Shown in pieces: positions 15,418 through 24,012 of a stretch of DNA of 30,758 nucleotides. Every line of letters begins with the position of its first letter. The first letter of the stretch is position 1. The position numbers and the translations under genes were made by a program. The notes under the pieces are model-generated. The model ran no database searches. It was given only the letters and a program-made list of their open reading frames with translations, and was not told the DNA's origin. The stretch comes from Methanolinea sp. UBA477. Its GTDB lineage: Archaea; Halobacteriota; Methanomicrobia; Methanomicrobiales; Methanospirillaceae. Where the stretch lies: NCBI GenBank assembly GCA_002509485.1, contig DAWO01000087.1, positions 1 through 30,758 on the forward strand, given 5' to 3'.

Positions 15418-16188
15418 GTGATACATATCCTGCTTGTCGACGATGATCCCGCGCTTTTCAATGTAACCAAGATTCTCCTCGAGAGAGACGGCGGGTTACA
15501 GGTAAAACTCTGCAGTTCTGTCTCCGAAGCGATGGGGATGCTCGGGAAAAAGGAGTATGATGTGATCATATCGGATTATGACATGCCTGGCAGGGATGGC
15601 ATTGAGTTTTTCATGGACCTGCGAGAGAAGGGATTTTTCATTCCATTTATCCTGTTCACAGGCAAGGGAGATGAGAATACCGCGATAAAGGCACTGAACT
15701 GTGGAATCGACTTCTACCAGAAGAAGGGGGATAACTCAAAGGAGGCATTCAGAAACCTGCGGGGAGCCGTCATGGATATCGCATCCAGGAACCTGAACAA
15801 CCCGACCAGGGAATTGCGAGTGGAGGGCCAGAGCCCGGGATTCTTCCCGGATTTCGTTGTGATCACGAATCCGGAAGGCCAGATCGTATCTGCGGATAAA
15901 AATCTCGAAAAACTCCTGGAACTGCCAGAAGGAAGCATGAAGTCGCGATCTCTGTTCGCATTCGTCTCGCCTCATTGCAGGGAGGAGGTCCGGCGATACC
16001 TCGCCACTTCCCGGTTTGGCACACCAGAGAATGACGCCAAAAACCAGGGCACCTTCAACCTGGACCTGCTCATGGATGACGGATCCACTATCGCTGTTGA
16101 ATTTCTTGGAAAGATCATATCCCGTGGTGGCGGCAACCCGGACGAACTGCTCCTCATCGGGTCATTGCCTCGATGTGAGAGGCCGTGA
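15418..16188 (+). CDS. Response regulator: REC receiver with C-terminal PAS-like domain
   Basis: 256 residues. The receiver domain (1-125) has the acidic pocket (LLVDDDP), the phosphoacceptor Asp in VIISDYDMPGRDG, the switch Thr in LFTGKGD and the conserved Lys in FYQKKGD. A PAS-like domain follows (about 140-250; PDFVVITNPEGQIVSADKNL). There is no DNA-binding or histidine kinase domain, so it probably acts by protein contacts; methanogens encode many such proteins. The start is GTG, the only usable one, because an in-frame TGA lies at 15409-15411. A six-codon mini-frame (ATG 15401) ends at TGA overlapping this GTG. No partner histidine kinase is seen in the window. Confidence 0.9.
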   Translation: MIHILLVDDDPALFNVTKILLERDGGLQVKLCSSVSEAMGMLGKKEYDVIISDYDMPGRDGIEFFMDLREKGFFIPFILFTGKGDENTAIKALNCGIDFYQKKGDNSKEAFRNLRGAVMDIASRNLNNPTRELRVEGQSPGFFPDFVVITNPEGQIVSADKNLEKLLELPEGSMKSRSLFAFVSPHCREEVRRYLATSRFGTPENDAKNQGTFNLDLLMDDGSTIAVEFLGKIISRGGGNPDELLLIGSLPRCERP

Positions 16189-16884
16189 TACAATAGGGGA
16201 GATCCCAGTATTTGGATCCGAAACCTTCTGTGGGACCAATCGATGAGGCGACATACCGTGGAGTAGCGGCCGGCAGCCACGCGCATGCACAATTCCATGC
16301 CATACGAATGAAAGAATACATAACGAGTTTCACCAGGAAGAGATCGGAGACGGGGTTTGTGCCCCACAATGGTTCTTTTAAGGCTACAAAGTGATCTGAA
16401 CGCCACAGCAATGGCAATCGCTTGTGCCTGAATCTCCCTGCAGGCGAAGAGCTCGATCCTGTCTGCCCAAATAAAATTGTAGGTACATAGGCCATTTCCA
16501 ACCGGGCAACGGGACTTTTCTCATCCACCGATGCAGGATCTCTGACTGGTTTCGGGTGGTTCAGGACCCGGAATGCTATGGATGAATATGGTATCAGGAA
16601 TCAGGCAAACAAAAAAGGCCCCTTGCTGTTTTGTGTGGGGGGACTGAATCGAATTGTTATCTGCATACCAATTCAGTCACTCACAACCGCCGCCGGGGTG
16701 TCCTCACAGAACTCATACCCGATTGCTCAAATTATGACTGTGAATCAGCCTCGCGGTATTTTCGGAGGCGGTGGCGTGCATCGCATGTGGGGGTGTGAGG
16801 GCGGATAGCCCCCACAAAATGTATCCGGTTCATCAATCCTACCTATACCCGGTTGCGAAGAGCCCAAAAAAGATCTCTGCTACC
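16189..16884. other. Gene-free region of about 700 bases with two hairpins
   Basis: No frame here has family resemblance, a ribosome site or protein-like composition. Two inverted repeats stand out: GACTGAAT (16642-16649) with ATTCAGTC (16671-16678), and GTGGGGG (16787-16793) with CCCCCAC (16809-16815). The length and structure leave room for an untranslated RNA, but none of a known class was recognised. Confidence 0.5.
16866..16871 (-). terminator. Oligo-T terminator of the acyl-CoA synthetase gene
   Basis: On the minus strand a T6 run begins about 13 bases after the TGA stop (complement of A6 at 16866-16871), the usual archaeal signal. Confidence 0.55.
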
Positions 16885-18948
16885 TCAAAGGTTATCTTCG
16901 CACCACTTCAGGCTCCTGCCCACGGCCCGGAACGCGCTCTCGATATCCGAATAGTTCGGAATCTTGTTCTCCCGGAGGATACCTACACCGCTCTTCATGC
17001 TGTCTCCACCGAGAAGGCAGCCCACGACCATCTTTTCCGTATGCCGCGAGAACCGTACGATCTCCTGTCCCAGGTGCGAGGAGTCGAGAAGGGCTGAAGG
17101 TACCGCAATCACGATCGCGATATCCCAGACATCCTGGTGATCGATGAGGATATCGAAGACACGGGCATACCGGTCGGCCCCCCCGTCCCCGATGATATCC
17201 ATCGGGTTGCCATGGCTCCAGATGGCAGGGAGAAATGCATTCAGTTTGTCAAGCAGGTCCACTGGAAGGCGGGGGAGTTCCACACCGTATCGCTGTGCAT
17301 AGTCGGATGAGAGGACTGCGAACCCTCCGGCGGTGGTGACCACGATGGCCCGCCTCCCCCTGGGATACCCCTCAGACGCAAGGAGTTCGGCGACGTCGAA
17401 TGCCTCTTTTATCGAGAATACCGGTATGATACCCGACTGCAGGAATGCCGCCTGGTATACCTGGAAACTCCCTGCAAGCGACCCGGTATGGGAAGAGGCA
17501 GCCCTCTTCCCGATCTCGGATGAACCGGATTTCAACGCAATTATGGGTGTTTTTGGAGTTATCCTTTTGCAGAGTGCCATAAACTCCCGGCCGTCCGGTA
17601 TCTCTTCCACGTACAGGATGATCGCCCGGGTGTTCTCGTCATCTGAAAGATACCTGATATATTCGATGAACCCGAGATCTGCCTGGTTTCCCACGCTGAT
17701 CACCGCTGAAAACCCGATCTGTTCGGGAAGGCTCCAGTCTGTGATGGTGGTGATGATCGCCCCGCTCTGGGAGATAAATCCTATGCGCCCGGGCCGGGGC
17801 GTGATTGGATCGAAGGTGGTATTGAGTTTCTGGTGGGGCATGATGATTCCAAGGCAGTTTGGTCCGATGACACGGATGTTGCCCCTCTCTGCCGCCTCCA
17901 TCACTTCATCCTCGCCCTTCCTGCCCTCGGGTCCGATCTCCCTGAACCCCGATGAGAGAATAATTGCCAGCCTGGCGCCTTTCTCCGCCAGTTCCTCCAT
18001 CACCCCCCGAACCAGCCGGGCCGGAATCGCGATCACCGCAGCATCGACCCTGCCGGGGATATCTCCAACCTTCCTGTACACTTTTCTCCCGAGTATCTGC
18101 TCGGAATGCGGATTGACCGGATAGAGATCACCGGGAAACGGGAGGAGATTTCTCATCACCGCATACCCGATCTTGTTTGGGTCGGATGATGCACCGATCA
18201 GCGCGACGGAGCCGGGGTGCATGAGTCTCTCCGGTATCTGCTTTGTGCGGGTGATCTTTTTCTCCTTGTGGCCAGGTGTCACCAGTATCCTGGCATCAAC
18301 CGCAACGGCCCCTTTCTCGTATAATATGAGGGGATTGATATCGAATTCAGAGATCTCAGGATGCCTTTCAAACAGTGATGCCGCCGATCTGATAACCTCA
18401 ACAAGCAGATCCTCATCGAGTGGGGGCCTGTCCCGGTATCCCTCGATGAGCCGGTATCCTTTTATGCTCCTTACCATGCCCGTTATCTCATCGTCCGAGA
18501 TGGGAAGTACCCTGGTCGTCACATCCCCGAAGAGTTCAACGAGCGTTCCCCCCATCCCGAAGGTGATCACAGGACCGAACGCAGGATCACGCCTGCCACC
18601 AATGATGAGCTCGAGTCCCGGTGGGCACTCCTCTTCCACGATGATACCGGCAATTTCTGCATCGGAACGGAATCGCCGCGCATTCCCGACAATTTTTTCA
18701 TATGCGGCCCGGGCCTCTTCGCGGGACTGTATGCCGGCTATCACGCCACCTGCATCGCTCTTGTGCACGATCTGGGGGGAGATCACTTTCATCACTACCG
18801 GATATCCGATCTCATCCGCAATCTCTGCCGCTTCTCCGGAACCAGACGCGATATCAAACCGGGGAACAGGTATGGCACAGGACTTCAAAAGCCGGTAGCC
18901 TTCCGCCTCCGAGAGCATCCGGTCTTTTCCCTCATATTCTGGATTCAT
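16885..18948 (-). CDS. ADP-forming acyl-CoA synthetase, beta-alpha fusion
   Basis: 687 residues. The reaction is acyl-CoA + ADP + Pi = acid + CoA + ATP; acetate is the likeliest substrate but aryl acids are possible. The N-terminal ATP-grasp (beta) domain is at about 8-225 (VMKVISPQIVHKSDAGGV; EFDINPLILY). A CoA-binding Rossmann domain starts near 244 (HPGSVALIGASSDPNKIGYA), followed by succinyl-CoA-synthetase-like ligase domains, with the probable phosphohistidine H487 in SSHTGSLAG. Fused homologues are more often alpha-beta, so the order is reversed. The start at 18948 is chosen for its GGAGGAGATC ribosome site; the open frame upstream (MLRSHPL...) lacks one. There is no GNAT domain, so it is not a Pat-type acetyltransferase. 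Confidence 0.92.
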   Translation of the reverse strand: MNPEYEGKDRMLSEAEGYRLLKSCAIPVPRFDIASGSGEAAEIADEIGYPVVMKVISPQIVHKSDAGGVIAGIQSREEARAAYEKIVGNARRFRSDAEIAGIIVEEECPPGLELIIGGRRDPAFGPVITFGMGGTLVELFGDVTTRVLPISDDEITGMVRSIKGYRLIEGYRDRPPLDEDLLVEVIRSAASLFERHPEISEFDINPLILYEKGAVAVDARILVTPGHKEKKITRTKQIPERLMHPGSVALIGASSDPNKIGYAVMRNLLPFPGDLYPVNPHSEQILGRKVYRKVGDIPGRVDAAVIAIPARLVRGVMEELAEKGARLAIILSSGFREIGPEGRKGEDEVMEAAERGNIRVIGPNCLGIIMPHQKLNTTFDPITPRPGRIGFISQSGAIITTITDWSLPEQIGFSAVISVGNQADLGFIEYIRYLSDDENTRAIILYVEEIPDGREFMALCKRITPKTPIIALKSGSSEIGKRAASSHTGSLAGSFQVYQAAFLQSGIIPVFSIKEAFDVAELLASEGYPRGRRAIVVTTAGGFAVLSSDYAQRYGVELPRLPVDLLDKLNAFLPAIWSHGNPMDIIGDGGADRYARVFDILIDHQDVWDIAIVIAVPSALLDSSHLGQEIVRFSRHTEKMVVGCLLGGDSMKSGVGILRENKIPNYSDIESAFRAVGRSLKWCEDNL

Positions 18949-19085
18949 TCGATCTCCTCCTTGCCTGCACGCCAGGCAGGATTGCTGCTTAAATCCCTTA
19001 TGTGTGTAAATGTTCATTACGGTGTCGCCCGCATAGCCGGCATTCCAAAGATTGAACATACCGGCCGGGTAAAGATTTAATCCTG

Positions 19086-20570
19086 ATGGACGAAGGGGAT
19101 GTGATCTCAACAATCAGGTATGTCTCATCCATGGAGAAGGAGTTCCGTCTCTCAACAATTCTCGATTACCTGGAAGGAGAGTGCCGGCTCGACGAGCTCT
19201 ACTCGCTGGTCCATCCCCGCCTGACCGGTCTTGACCTGTATGCCGAGAGAGAGGATGGTGATTACCTCGTGAAAAGAAAGGAGCGTTCCGAATTTTTGGT
19301 GCCGGACCGCGTTGATACCGAAGAGATCCGGGCATTTTTCGCACACCCGGAGATCCCGGAGCCTGTCCAGGCACTCTTTGAACGCTACATAGAGGAAAAG
19401 ACCGGAAAACGCTGGTCCGATCCGGCAGTGATCGGGCGGATCCGGAATGCAATCCTCCAGCAGAAGGCGCAGTACTGGAAGAGCGGCAGCAGAATAGGAT
19501 ACCGGAAAGGGTACAGCGTCATGGGGTATCTTGCATACCAGGCCCCCGTGTACATCGTCCAGTTCGAGCATATCCTGCACTCCCTGGCAGAAGATGGGCT
19601 GGTACGGTCGCACATGCGGGTGCTCGATGCGGGCACCGGCCCCGGGGTGGTCCCCCTGGCAATCATCGACCTCTGTTCCAGGCTTCATGGATACACGGCA
19701 GATATCTATGCTGTTGAGCGTTCCGATGAATTCCTCCAGGCATACCGCGAGATTGTGCTTCCCTGTGCCCGGGAAAACCAGGGGGCAACTGTGCATCCTC
19801 CTGTCCAGATGGACCTGCTGGATCCCCGTACCCGCGATCTCCCGGCTTCGCTGGACCTGGTTGTGCTGCAGAACGTGATAAATGAACTGGAAAAGGCGAA
19901 ATCCGGGTCAGGGGTCCGGATTCTTCACACGCTGTCGGCCCTCCTCTCCCGTGACGGAAGCATCATCGTTGCCGAACCCGCCGACCTGGAAAATTCAACG
20001 ATGATGAGGAGGATCGTCCACGAGGCCTCAAAGACGGGGCTTACCATCTACAGCCCGTGCCCTTCGTTTCGTGGTCTCTCGTGCAGGGCTGAATCCTGCT
20101 GGAGTTTCGTCGAGAAACCGCCTGTATCGCCTACCAGGTTGATGAACGAGGTTGCCCGGGGGGCCGATCCCTACCGGTTCATCAACACAGACATAAAATT
20201 CTCTTTTGCTATCCTCCGACTGGACGGACGTGTGAGAGAGGACTTCAGAGATCTGAAAGGATCACGTTTTGCCAGGCTTTCTACACTGCAGAACCATGTC
20301 GGCCGGAAGATTGACGTCGTTGCTGCTGTCATCTCGGGTGAACTGGGAGATGGGTCAACCCACGTCTTCCGGATATGCGACGGCACCGCGAAAAAACCGG
20401 TCTTTGCCATCCTCCCGTCATACCATGAGACCCCTGGAAACAGGTGGTTGCTCTCTCTATCGTACGGCTCACCCGCCGAATTCCGCCAGGTCCTTGTGCG
20501 GTTCAACCGTCAGCACGATGCCTACAATATCCTTGTCACCAGGCATTCCACCGTGACTCCACCCGGGTAG
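19086..20570 (+). CDS. Rsm22-like rRNA methyltransferase / small-subunit assembly protein
   Basis: 494 residues. A helical N-terminus leads to a SAM-binding Rossmann domain (VLDAGTGPGVVPLAI, around residue 179). A cysteine cluster, C325-x7-C-x4-C (CPSFRGLSCRAESC), follows the methyltransferase core, resembling the Fe-S-binding cysteines of mitochondrial Rsm22/METTL17. The C-terminal 110 residues (LQNHVGRKIDVVAAVISGEL, FRICDGTAKKPVFAIL) look like an OB-fold. Rsm22 proteins act in small ribosomal subunit assembly; whether this one methylates is not known. The start at 19086 has no strong ribosome site, and MEKEFRL (16 codons on) is an alternative. It is divergent from the acyl-CoA synthetase. 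Confidence 0.82.
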   Translation: MDEGDVISTIRYVSSMEKEFRLSTILDYLEGECRLDELYSLVHPRLTGLDLYAEREDGDYLVKRKERSEFLVPDRVDTEEIRAFFAHPEIPEPVQALFERYIEEKTGKRWSDPAVIGRIRNAILQQKAQYWKSGSRIGYRKGYSVMGYLAYQAPVYIVQFEHILHSLAEDGLVRSHMRVLDAGTGPGVVPLAIIDLCSRLHGYTADIYAVERSDEFLQAYREIVLPCARENQGATVHPPVQMDLLDPRTRDLPASLDLVVLQNVINELEKAKSGSGVRILHTLSALLSRDGSIIVAEPADLENSTMMRRIVHEASKTGLTIYSPCPSFRGLSCRAESCWSFVEKPPVSPTRLMNEVARGADPYRFINTDIKFSFAILRLDGRVREDFRDLKGSRFARLSTLQNHVGRKIDVVAAVISGELGDGSTHVFRICDGTAKKPVFAILPSYHETPGNRWLLSLSYGSPAEFRQVLVRFNRQHDAYNILVTRHSTVTPPG

Positions 20571-20706
20571 CCGGAGGGCATGCACGGTTGGCCGTCATCC
20601 AATAATCTCATCAACGATGATATCACAATACTGTACGGGAAATTTCCGGGTGGGATTGTGCGCCGGTATTCCAGTTCCCATACCGCCCGGTCAGAAGCGG
20701 GGTTTC

Positions 20707-21600
20707 ATGAGGCACATCATATCAATACGGGACTTTCATCGAGCCGAGATTGATGATCTGCTGGACAAGGCACAAAAGATCCAGTCCCGGTTCGACTCGT
20801 CTTCCCTCATGGGGAAGATCCTTGCCCTCCTCTTTTTCGAACCGAGCACGCGGACCAGGATGTCTTTCGAGGCGGCGATGGCCCGGCTCGGGGGTGTCTC
20901 GATAAGCATGGGAAGTGTCGAGGCCAGCTCGATCTCGAAGGGAGAGACGCTTGCTGACACGATCCGCGTTGTGAGCGGGTACGTGGACACGATAGTGCTC
21001 CGTCACCCGAAAGAGGGGGCTGCACGCCTTGCCAGTGAATTTGCATCGGTCCCGGTCATAAATGCCGGCGACGGTGCAGGACAGCACCCGTCACAGACCC
21101 TGCTCGACCTCTACACCATCCGGCAGTCCATGAAGATCGACGGCATACACGCCGGGCTCCTCGGTGATCTCCGCTACGGGCGGACCGCACATTCGCTGGC
21201 ACACGCCCTCTCCCTGTATGGTGCAACGATCCATACCATCTCCCCGAAAGGACTCGAACTCCCGTCGTCACTGGTCGACGAGCTGACCAGGGGAGGCTGC
21301 GAGGTCATAAACCACGAGAATATATCGGGTATTATCCGGGAACTGGATGTCCTCTACGTAACGAGGATCCAGCGGGAGCGGTTTCCTGACGCTTCGTCCT
21401 ACTTCAAGGTCGCCTCGAGTTACCGGGTTACCCCTGACCTTCTCAGGGATGTCAGGGATTCCTTCATCGTACTCCATCCGCTGCCCAGGCTCGACGAGAT
21501 CGATCCCGGCGTGGATTCCCTTCCATGCGCACGATACTTCGAACAGTCCAACAACGGTATCCCCGTGCGGATGGCGATGCTTGAGAAGGTGATGAGATGA
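20707..21600 (+). CDS. pyrB: Aspartate carbamoyltransferase catalytic subunit
   Basis: 297 residues. It makes N-carbamoyl-aspartate from carbamoyl phosphate and aspartate, the committed step of pyrimidine synthesis. Signatures are the carbamoyl phosphate motif FEPSTRTRMSFEAAM, SKGETLADTIRVVSGY, GDGAGQHPSQTLLDLYTI, and the C-terminal HPLPRLDEI followed by YFEQSNNGIPVRMAML. The ATG at 20707 begins MRHIISIRDF, matching the normal N-terminus, with a purine-rich AGCGGGG ribosome site; an ATG 30 codons upstream is not used by homologues. The stop overlaps the pyrI start (ATGA). Confidence 0.97.
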   Translation: MRHIISIRDFHRAEIDDLLDKAQKIQSRFDSSSLMGKILALLFFEPSTRTRMSFEAAMARLGGVSISMGSVEASSISKGETLADTIRVVSGYVDTIVLRHPKEGAARLASEFASVPVINAGDGAGQHPSQTLLDLYTIRQSMKIDGIHAGLLGDLRYGRTAHSLAHALSLYGATIHTISPKGLELPSSLVDELTRGGCEVINHENISGIIRELDVLYVTRIQRERFPDASSYFKVASSYRVTPDLLRDVRDSFIVLHPLPRLDEIDPGVDSLPCARYFEQSNNGIPVRMAMLEKVMR

Positions 21601-22064
21601 CCGGGGATGCCACAGAGAGAGGTCTCCTCATAAGCCCGATAAAGCACGGGACAGTGATCGACCATATTACTGCCGGGGAGGCCCTGAATGTCTTGAAGAT
21701 CATCGGGATTACGGGGACGACCACGGAATCCATATCTGTTGCAACCAACGTGAAGAGCGGGAAGATGGCGAAGAAGGATATCGTGAAGATCGAGAACCGG
21801 GAACTTTTCAAGGACGAAGTGAACCGGATATCCCTTATCGCACCAAACGCATCGATAAACATCATCAGGGACTACAAGGTCTTTGCAAAGAAGGGTGTCG
21901 AGACTCCCGAATTCCTGGTCGGAATTGTCCGGTGTCCAAACCCCGGGTGTATCTCCAATGCCAACGAGCCGATCCAGTCCAGGTTCGAGGTACAGGAGAT
22001 GGGTCTCCACTGCCTGTACTGCGACTGGGTGATCACCAGGGATATCACGAGCTATATCATATAA
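21597..22064 (+). CDS. pyrI: Aspartate carbamoyltransferase regulatory subunit
   Basis: 155 residues. It binds nucleotide effectors (CTP, ATP) and holds the catalytic trimers together. The allosteric domain begins GLLISPIKHGTVIDHITAGEAL; the C-terminal zinc domain shows the four cysteines in CPNPGCISNANE and LHCLYCDW. The start overlaps the pyrB stop, so the two subunits should be made in step. Presence of PyrI means the enzyme is likely the allosteric, class B-type holoenzyme. Confidence 0.97.
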   Translation: MTGDATERGLLISPIKHGTVIDHITAGEALNVLKIIGITGTTTESISVATNVKSGKMAKKDIVKIENRELFKDEVNRISLIAPNASINIIRDYKVFAKKGVETPEFLVGIVRCPNPGCISNANEPIQSRFEVQEMGLHCLYCDWVITRDITSYII

Positions 22065-22118
22065 AAGACGAAAACCGGTTTCAAACCGGACATATCGAGA
22101 ATGAATCGAGGAATGCAG

Positions 22119-22655
22119 ATGAACCGTACAAAATTTTTTATTCTGGTATCACTTTTCGTTCTTGCCCTGTGGTCGATTGTGCCGGCAGGGGCAGACAACA
22201 TCGATGCGATCAACTCCTACAACCGGGCCGTCGATCTCGCCTACCAGGGTGATTACAGCCAGGCGCTTACCGAGATTGACCGGGCCCTGCAGGAGAACGA
22301 GAACTTCACCCTTGCATGGGTCACGAAGGCGGGCATATTGAACAGCATGGAACGGTACGGAGAGGGTCTGGCAGCATCCGACACGGCACTCGCCCTCGAT
22401 CCCGACAATCTCTATGCCTGGATAAACCGTGCCACCTCCTTAAACGGCCTGGGCCGGTACGAGGAGAGCCTCGCTGCGTCCGATACGGCACTCGCCCTCG
22501 ATCCTGGATCGGTGGATGCAAAACAGAACAGGCAGGTAGCAGAAGAGATGATGGCGAAACCGACTGAGGCGCCCACGACAGGCCTTCTGCCATGCACTGC
22601 AATACTTGCGAGTGCAGGGCTCGCGGCGGTACTTGCCCTGAAAAGGGAGCGGTAA
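22119..22655 (+). CDS. Secreted TPR-repeat protein with C-terminal membrane anchor
   Basis: 178 residues. A signal peptide (MNRTKFFILVSLFVLALWSIVPAGA) is followed by about three tetratricopeptide repeats; two contain the same run, ASDTALALDP, preceded by near-identical sequence. After a short Pro/Thr linker (KPTEAPTT) comes a hydrophobic helix (LLPCTAILASAGLAAVLAL) and basic tail (KRER), the layout of archaeosortase-type or simple tail anchors. TPRs mediate protein contacts, so this is likely a surface scaffold. The ATG at 22119 is chosen for the GAGGA ribosome site seven bases upstream; ATGs at 22101 and 22113 are alternatives. It follows pyrI by 54 bases and may be read with it. Confidence 0.82.
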   Translation: MNRTKFFILVSLFVLALWSIVPAGADNIDAINSYNRAVDLAYQGDYSQALTEIDRALQENENFTLAWVTKAGILNSMERYGEGLAASDTALALDPDNLYAWINRATSLNGLGRYEESLAASDTALALDPGSVDAKQNRQVAEEMMAKPTEAPTTGLLPCTAILASAGLAAVLALKRER

Positions 22656-22801
22656 TACTACCCTGTCTTTGAAATCGGTTAGGGGTTTAGCCCTGGGATA
22701 ACCGGTCCATTCTTTCTGAAACATGGTTCTCTCGTTTTGAATCGTCTCTTTTCGAAAAGACAATCCATCCGGGTTTTTCTCTTCGTCTCTCCAAACAAAC
22801 A

Positions 22802-22809
22802 CATTTATC
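22802..22809 (+). promoter_or_regulatory. TATA-like box of the Na+/H+ antiporter gene
   Basis: The stretch catttat lies about 25-30 bases before the ATG at 22834, and no ribosome site is seen, suggesting a leaderless transcript. Confidence 0.4.
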
Positions 22810-22833
22810 CTGCGGATTCCTAACCTCGCATGA

Positions 22834-24012
22834 ATGGATCCGCTCATCCAGATTATCGCAATCATCCTTTGTGCAAAGGTCCTTGGTGAACTGGTCGAGC
22901 GGTTTGGCTTCCCCTCACTGATAGGCGAGGTGGCTGCAGGTATCGTGCTCGGGCCCGCCATCTTGAATCTCGTCTCTCCAAACGAGTTTATCGAATTTTT
23001 CGCCGATATCGGTATAATCGTCCTCCTCTTCATGAGCGGCGCACAGCTGAACATGAAGACATTTGCAAAGTCGGAGAAGGCAGGCCTTGTCACAGGGCTG
23101 GCAGGTGTTGCATTCCCGTCCGCATTCGGCGTGGCGGCAGGTTATCTCGTCGGTCTGGGTCTTTACGAGTGTATATACCTTGGAATCGCACTCGCCGTGA
23201 CATCTATCGGGATCTCGGTGCGGACGCTCGTGGATCTCAGGCAACTGAAATCAGATATCGGGATGATCATCGTTGCTGCGGCAGTCGTGGACGATGTCAT
23301 CGGAGTGATCCTGCTTGGCATCCTCACGACTCTCGCATCCGGGATTGGAGGGTTTGAAACCATAGCTCTCACACTGGTGCTCATTACCGCATTCTTCATC
23401 CTCCTCCTGACCCTTGGAAAAAAGATCATCCTCTGGTCGTTCGAGTCTTCCCGATCCGCCCGAACGCACGAGATGCCCTATTCAGTCGCCATCCTCATCG
23501 CACTCGGAACTGCAGTCGTCGCGCAGGAAGTGGGCCTGCATTATGCAATCGGCGCCTTCATGGCGGGGCTGATCCTCGGAGACTCCATCAGGAGCGATCG
23601 GCTCCTCTATGACAGTCTGGCGGATTTTGCCTTCGGATTCTTCACCGCGGTCTTCTTTGCATCTATCGGCCTCCTCATCTCATTCTCGTCCGATTCGGTA
23701 TCCATCGCGTTCATCCTCCTGCTCATCATCGTGGCGTTCGCAGGAAAGATTGCCGGAGGGTATCTCGGATCCATCTGGTTCCTGCGGGATCGGGCACGAT
23801 CTCTCATTGTCGGCCTCGGTCTCTCCCCTCGTGGCGAGATCTCCCTTGTCGTCTCGAAGGTAGCCCTCTCGTCCGGCCTGATCAGTGCGACGCTTTTTTC
23901 ATCGGTGACTGTCATGGTGATCATCTCAATCTTCCTGACACCGATTTTGGTGACCCGAGGGTTCCTCGGGCTGCAGGCTAGAGGTGGCCCACCAGCCGGA
24001 GATGAGAGATGA
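22834..24012 (+). CDS. Na+/H+ antiporter, CPA2 (NapA/Kef) family
   Basis: 392 residues with about 12-13 membrane helices. It exchanges Na+ for H+ across the cytoplasmic membrane. The N-terminus (ELVERFGFPSLIGEVAAGIVLGP) is the CPA2 hallmark, and the ion site shows the double aspartate D153-D154 (AAVVDDVIGVILL), associated with electrogenic NapA-type exchange. It lacks the C-terminal NAD-binding RCK domain of Kef channels. It begins with a likely leaderless ATG; an overlapping out-of-frame ATG lies at 22830. Its 3' end overlaps the CBS-domain gene on the other strand by 35 bases. With Ech and ATP synthase nearby, Na+/H+ balance is the plausible role. Confidence 0.92.
   Translation: MDPLIQIIAIILCAKVLGELVERFGFPSLIGEVAAGIVLGPAILNLVSPNEFIEFFADIGIIVLLFMSGAQLNMKTFAKSEKAGLVTGLAGVAFPSAFGVAAGYLVGLGLYECIYLGIALAVTSIGISVRTLVDLRQLKSDIGMIIVAAAVVDDVIGVILLGILTTLASGIGGFETIALTLVLITAFFILLLTLGKKIILWSFESSRSARTHEMPYSVAILIALGTAVVAQEVGLHYAIGAFMAGLILGDSIRSDRLLYDSLADFAFGFFTAVFFASIGLLISFSSDSVSIAFILLLIIVAFAGKIAGGYLGSIWFLRDRARSLIVGLGLSPRGEISLVVSKVALSSGLISATLFSSVTVMVIISIFLTPILVTRGFLGLQARGGPPAGDER

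Noticed and set aside
16578..16808. 76-residue frame in the gene-free region
   Set aside because: No ribosome site, no family resemblance, and the 3' part is a G-rich hairpin.
17333..18898. Two long frames (263 and 241 residues) on the plus strand
   Set aside because: They are antisense to the acyl-CoA synthetase, are Ser/Pro-rich in a shadow-like way and show no motifs.
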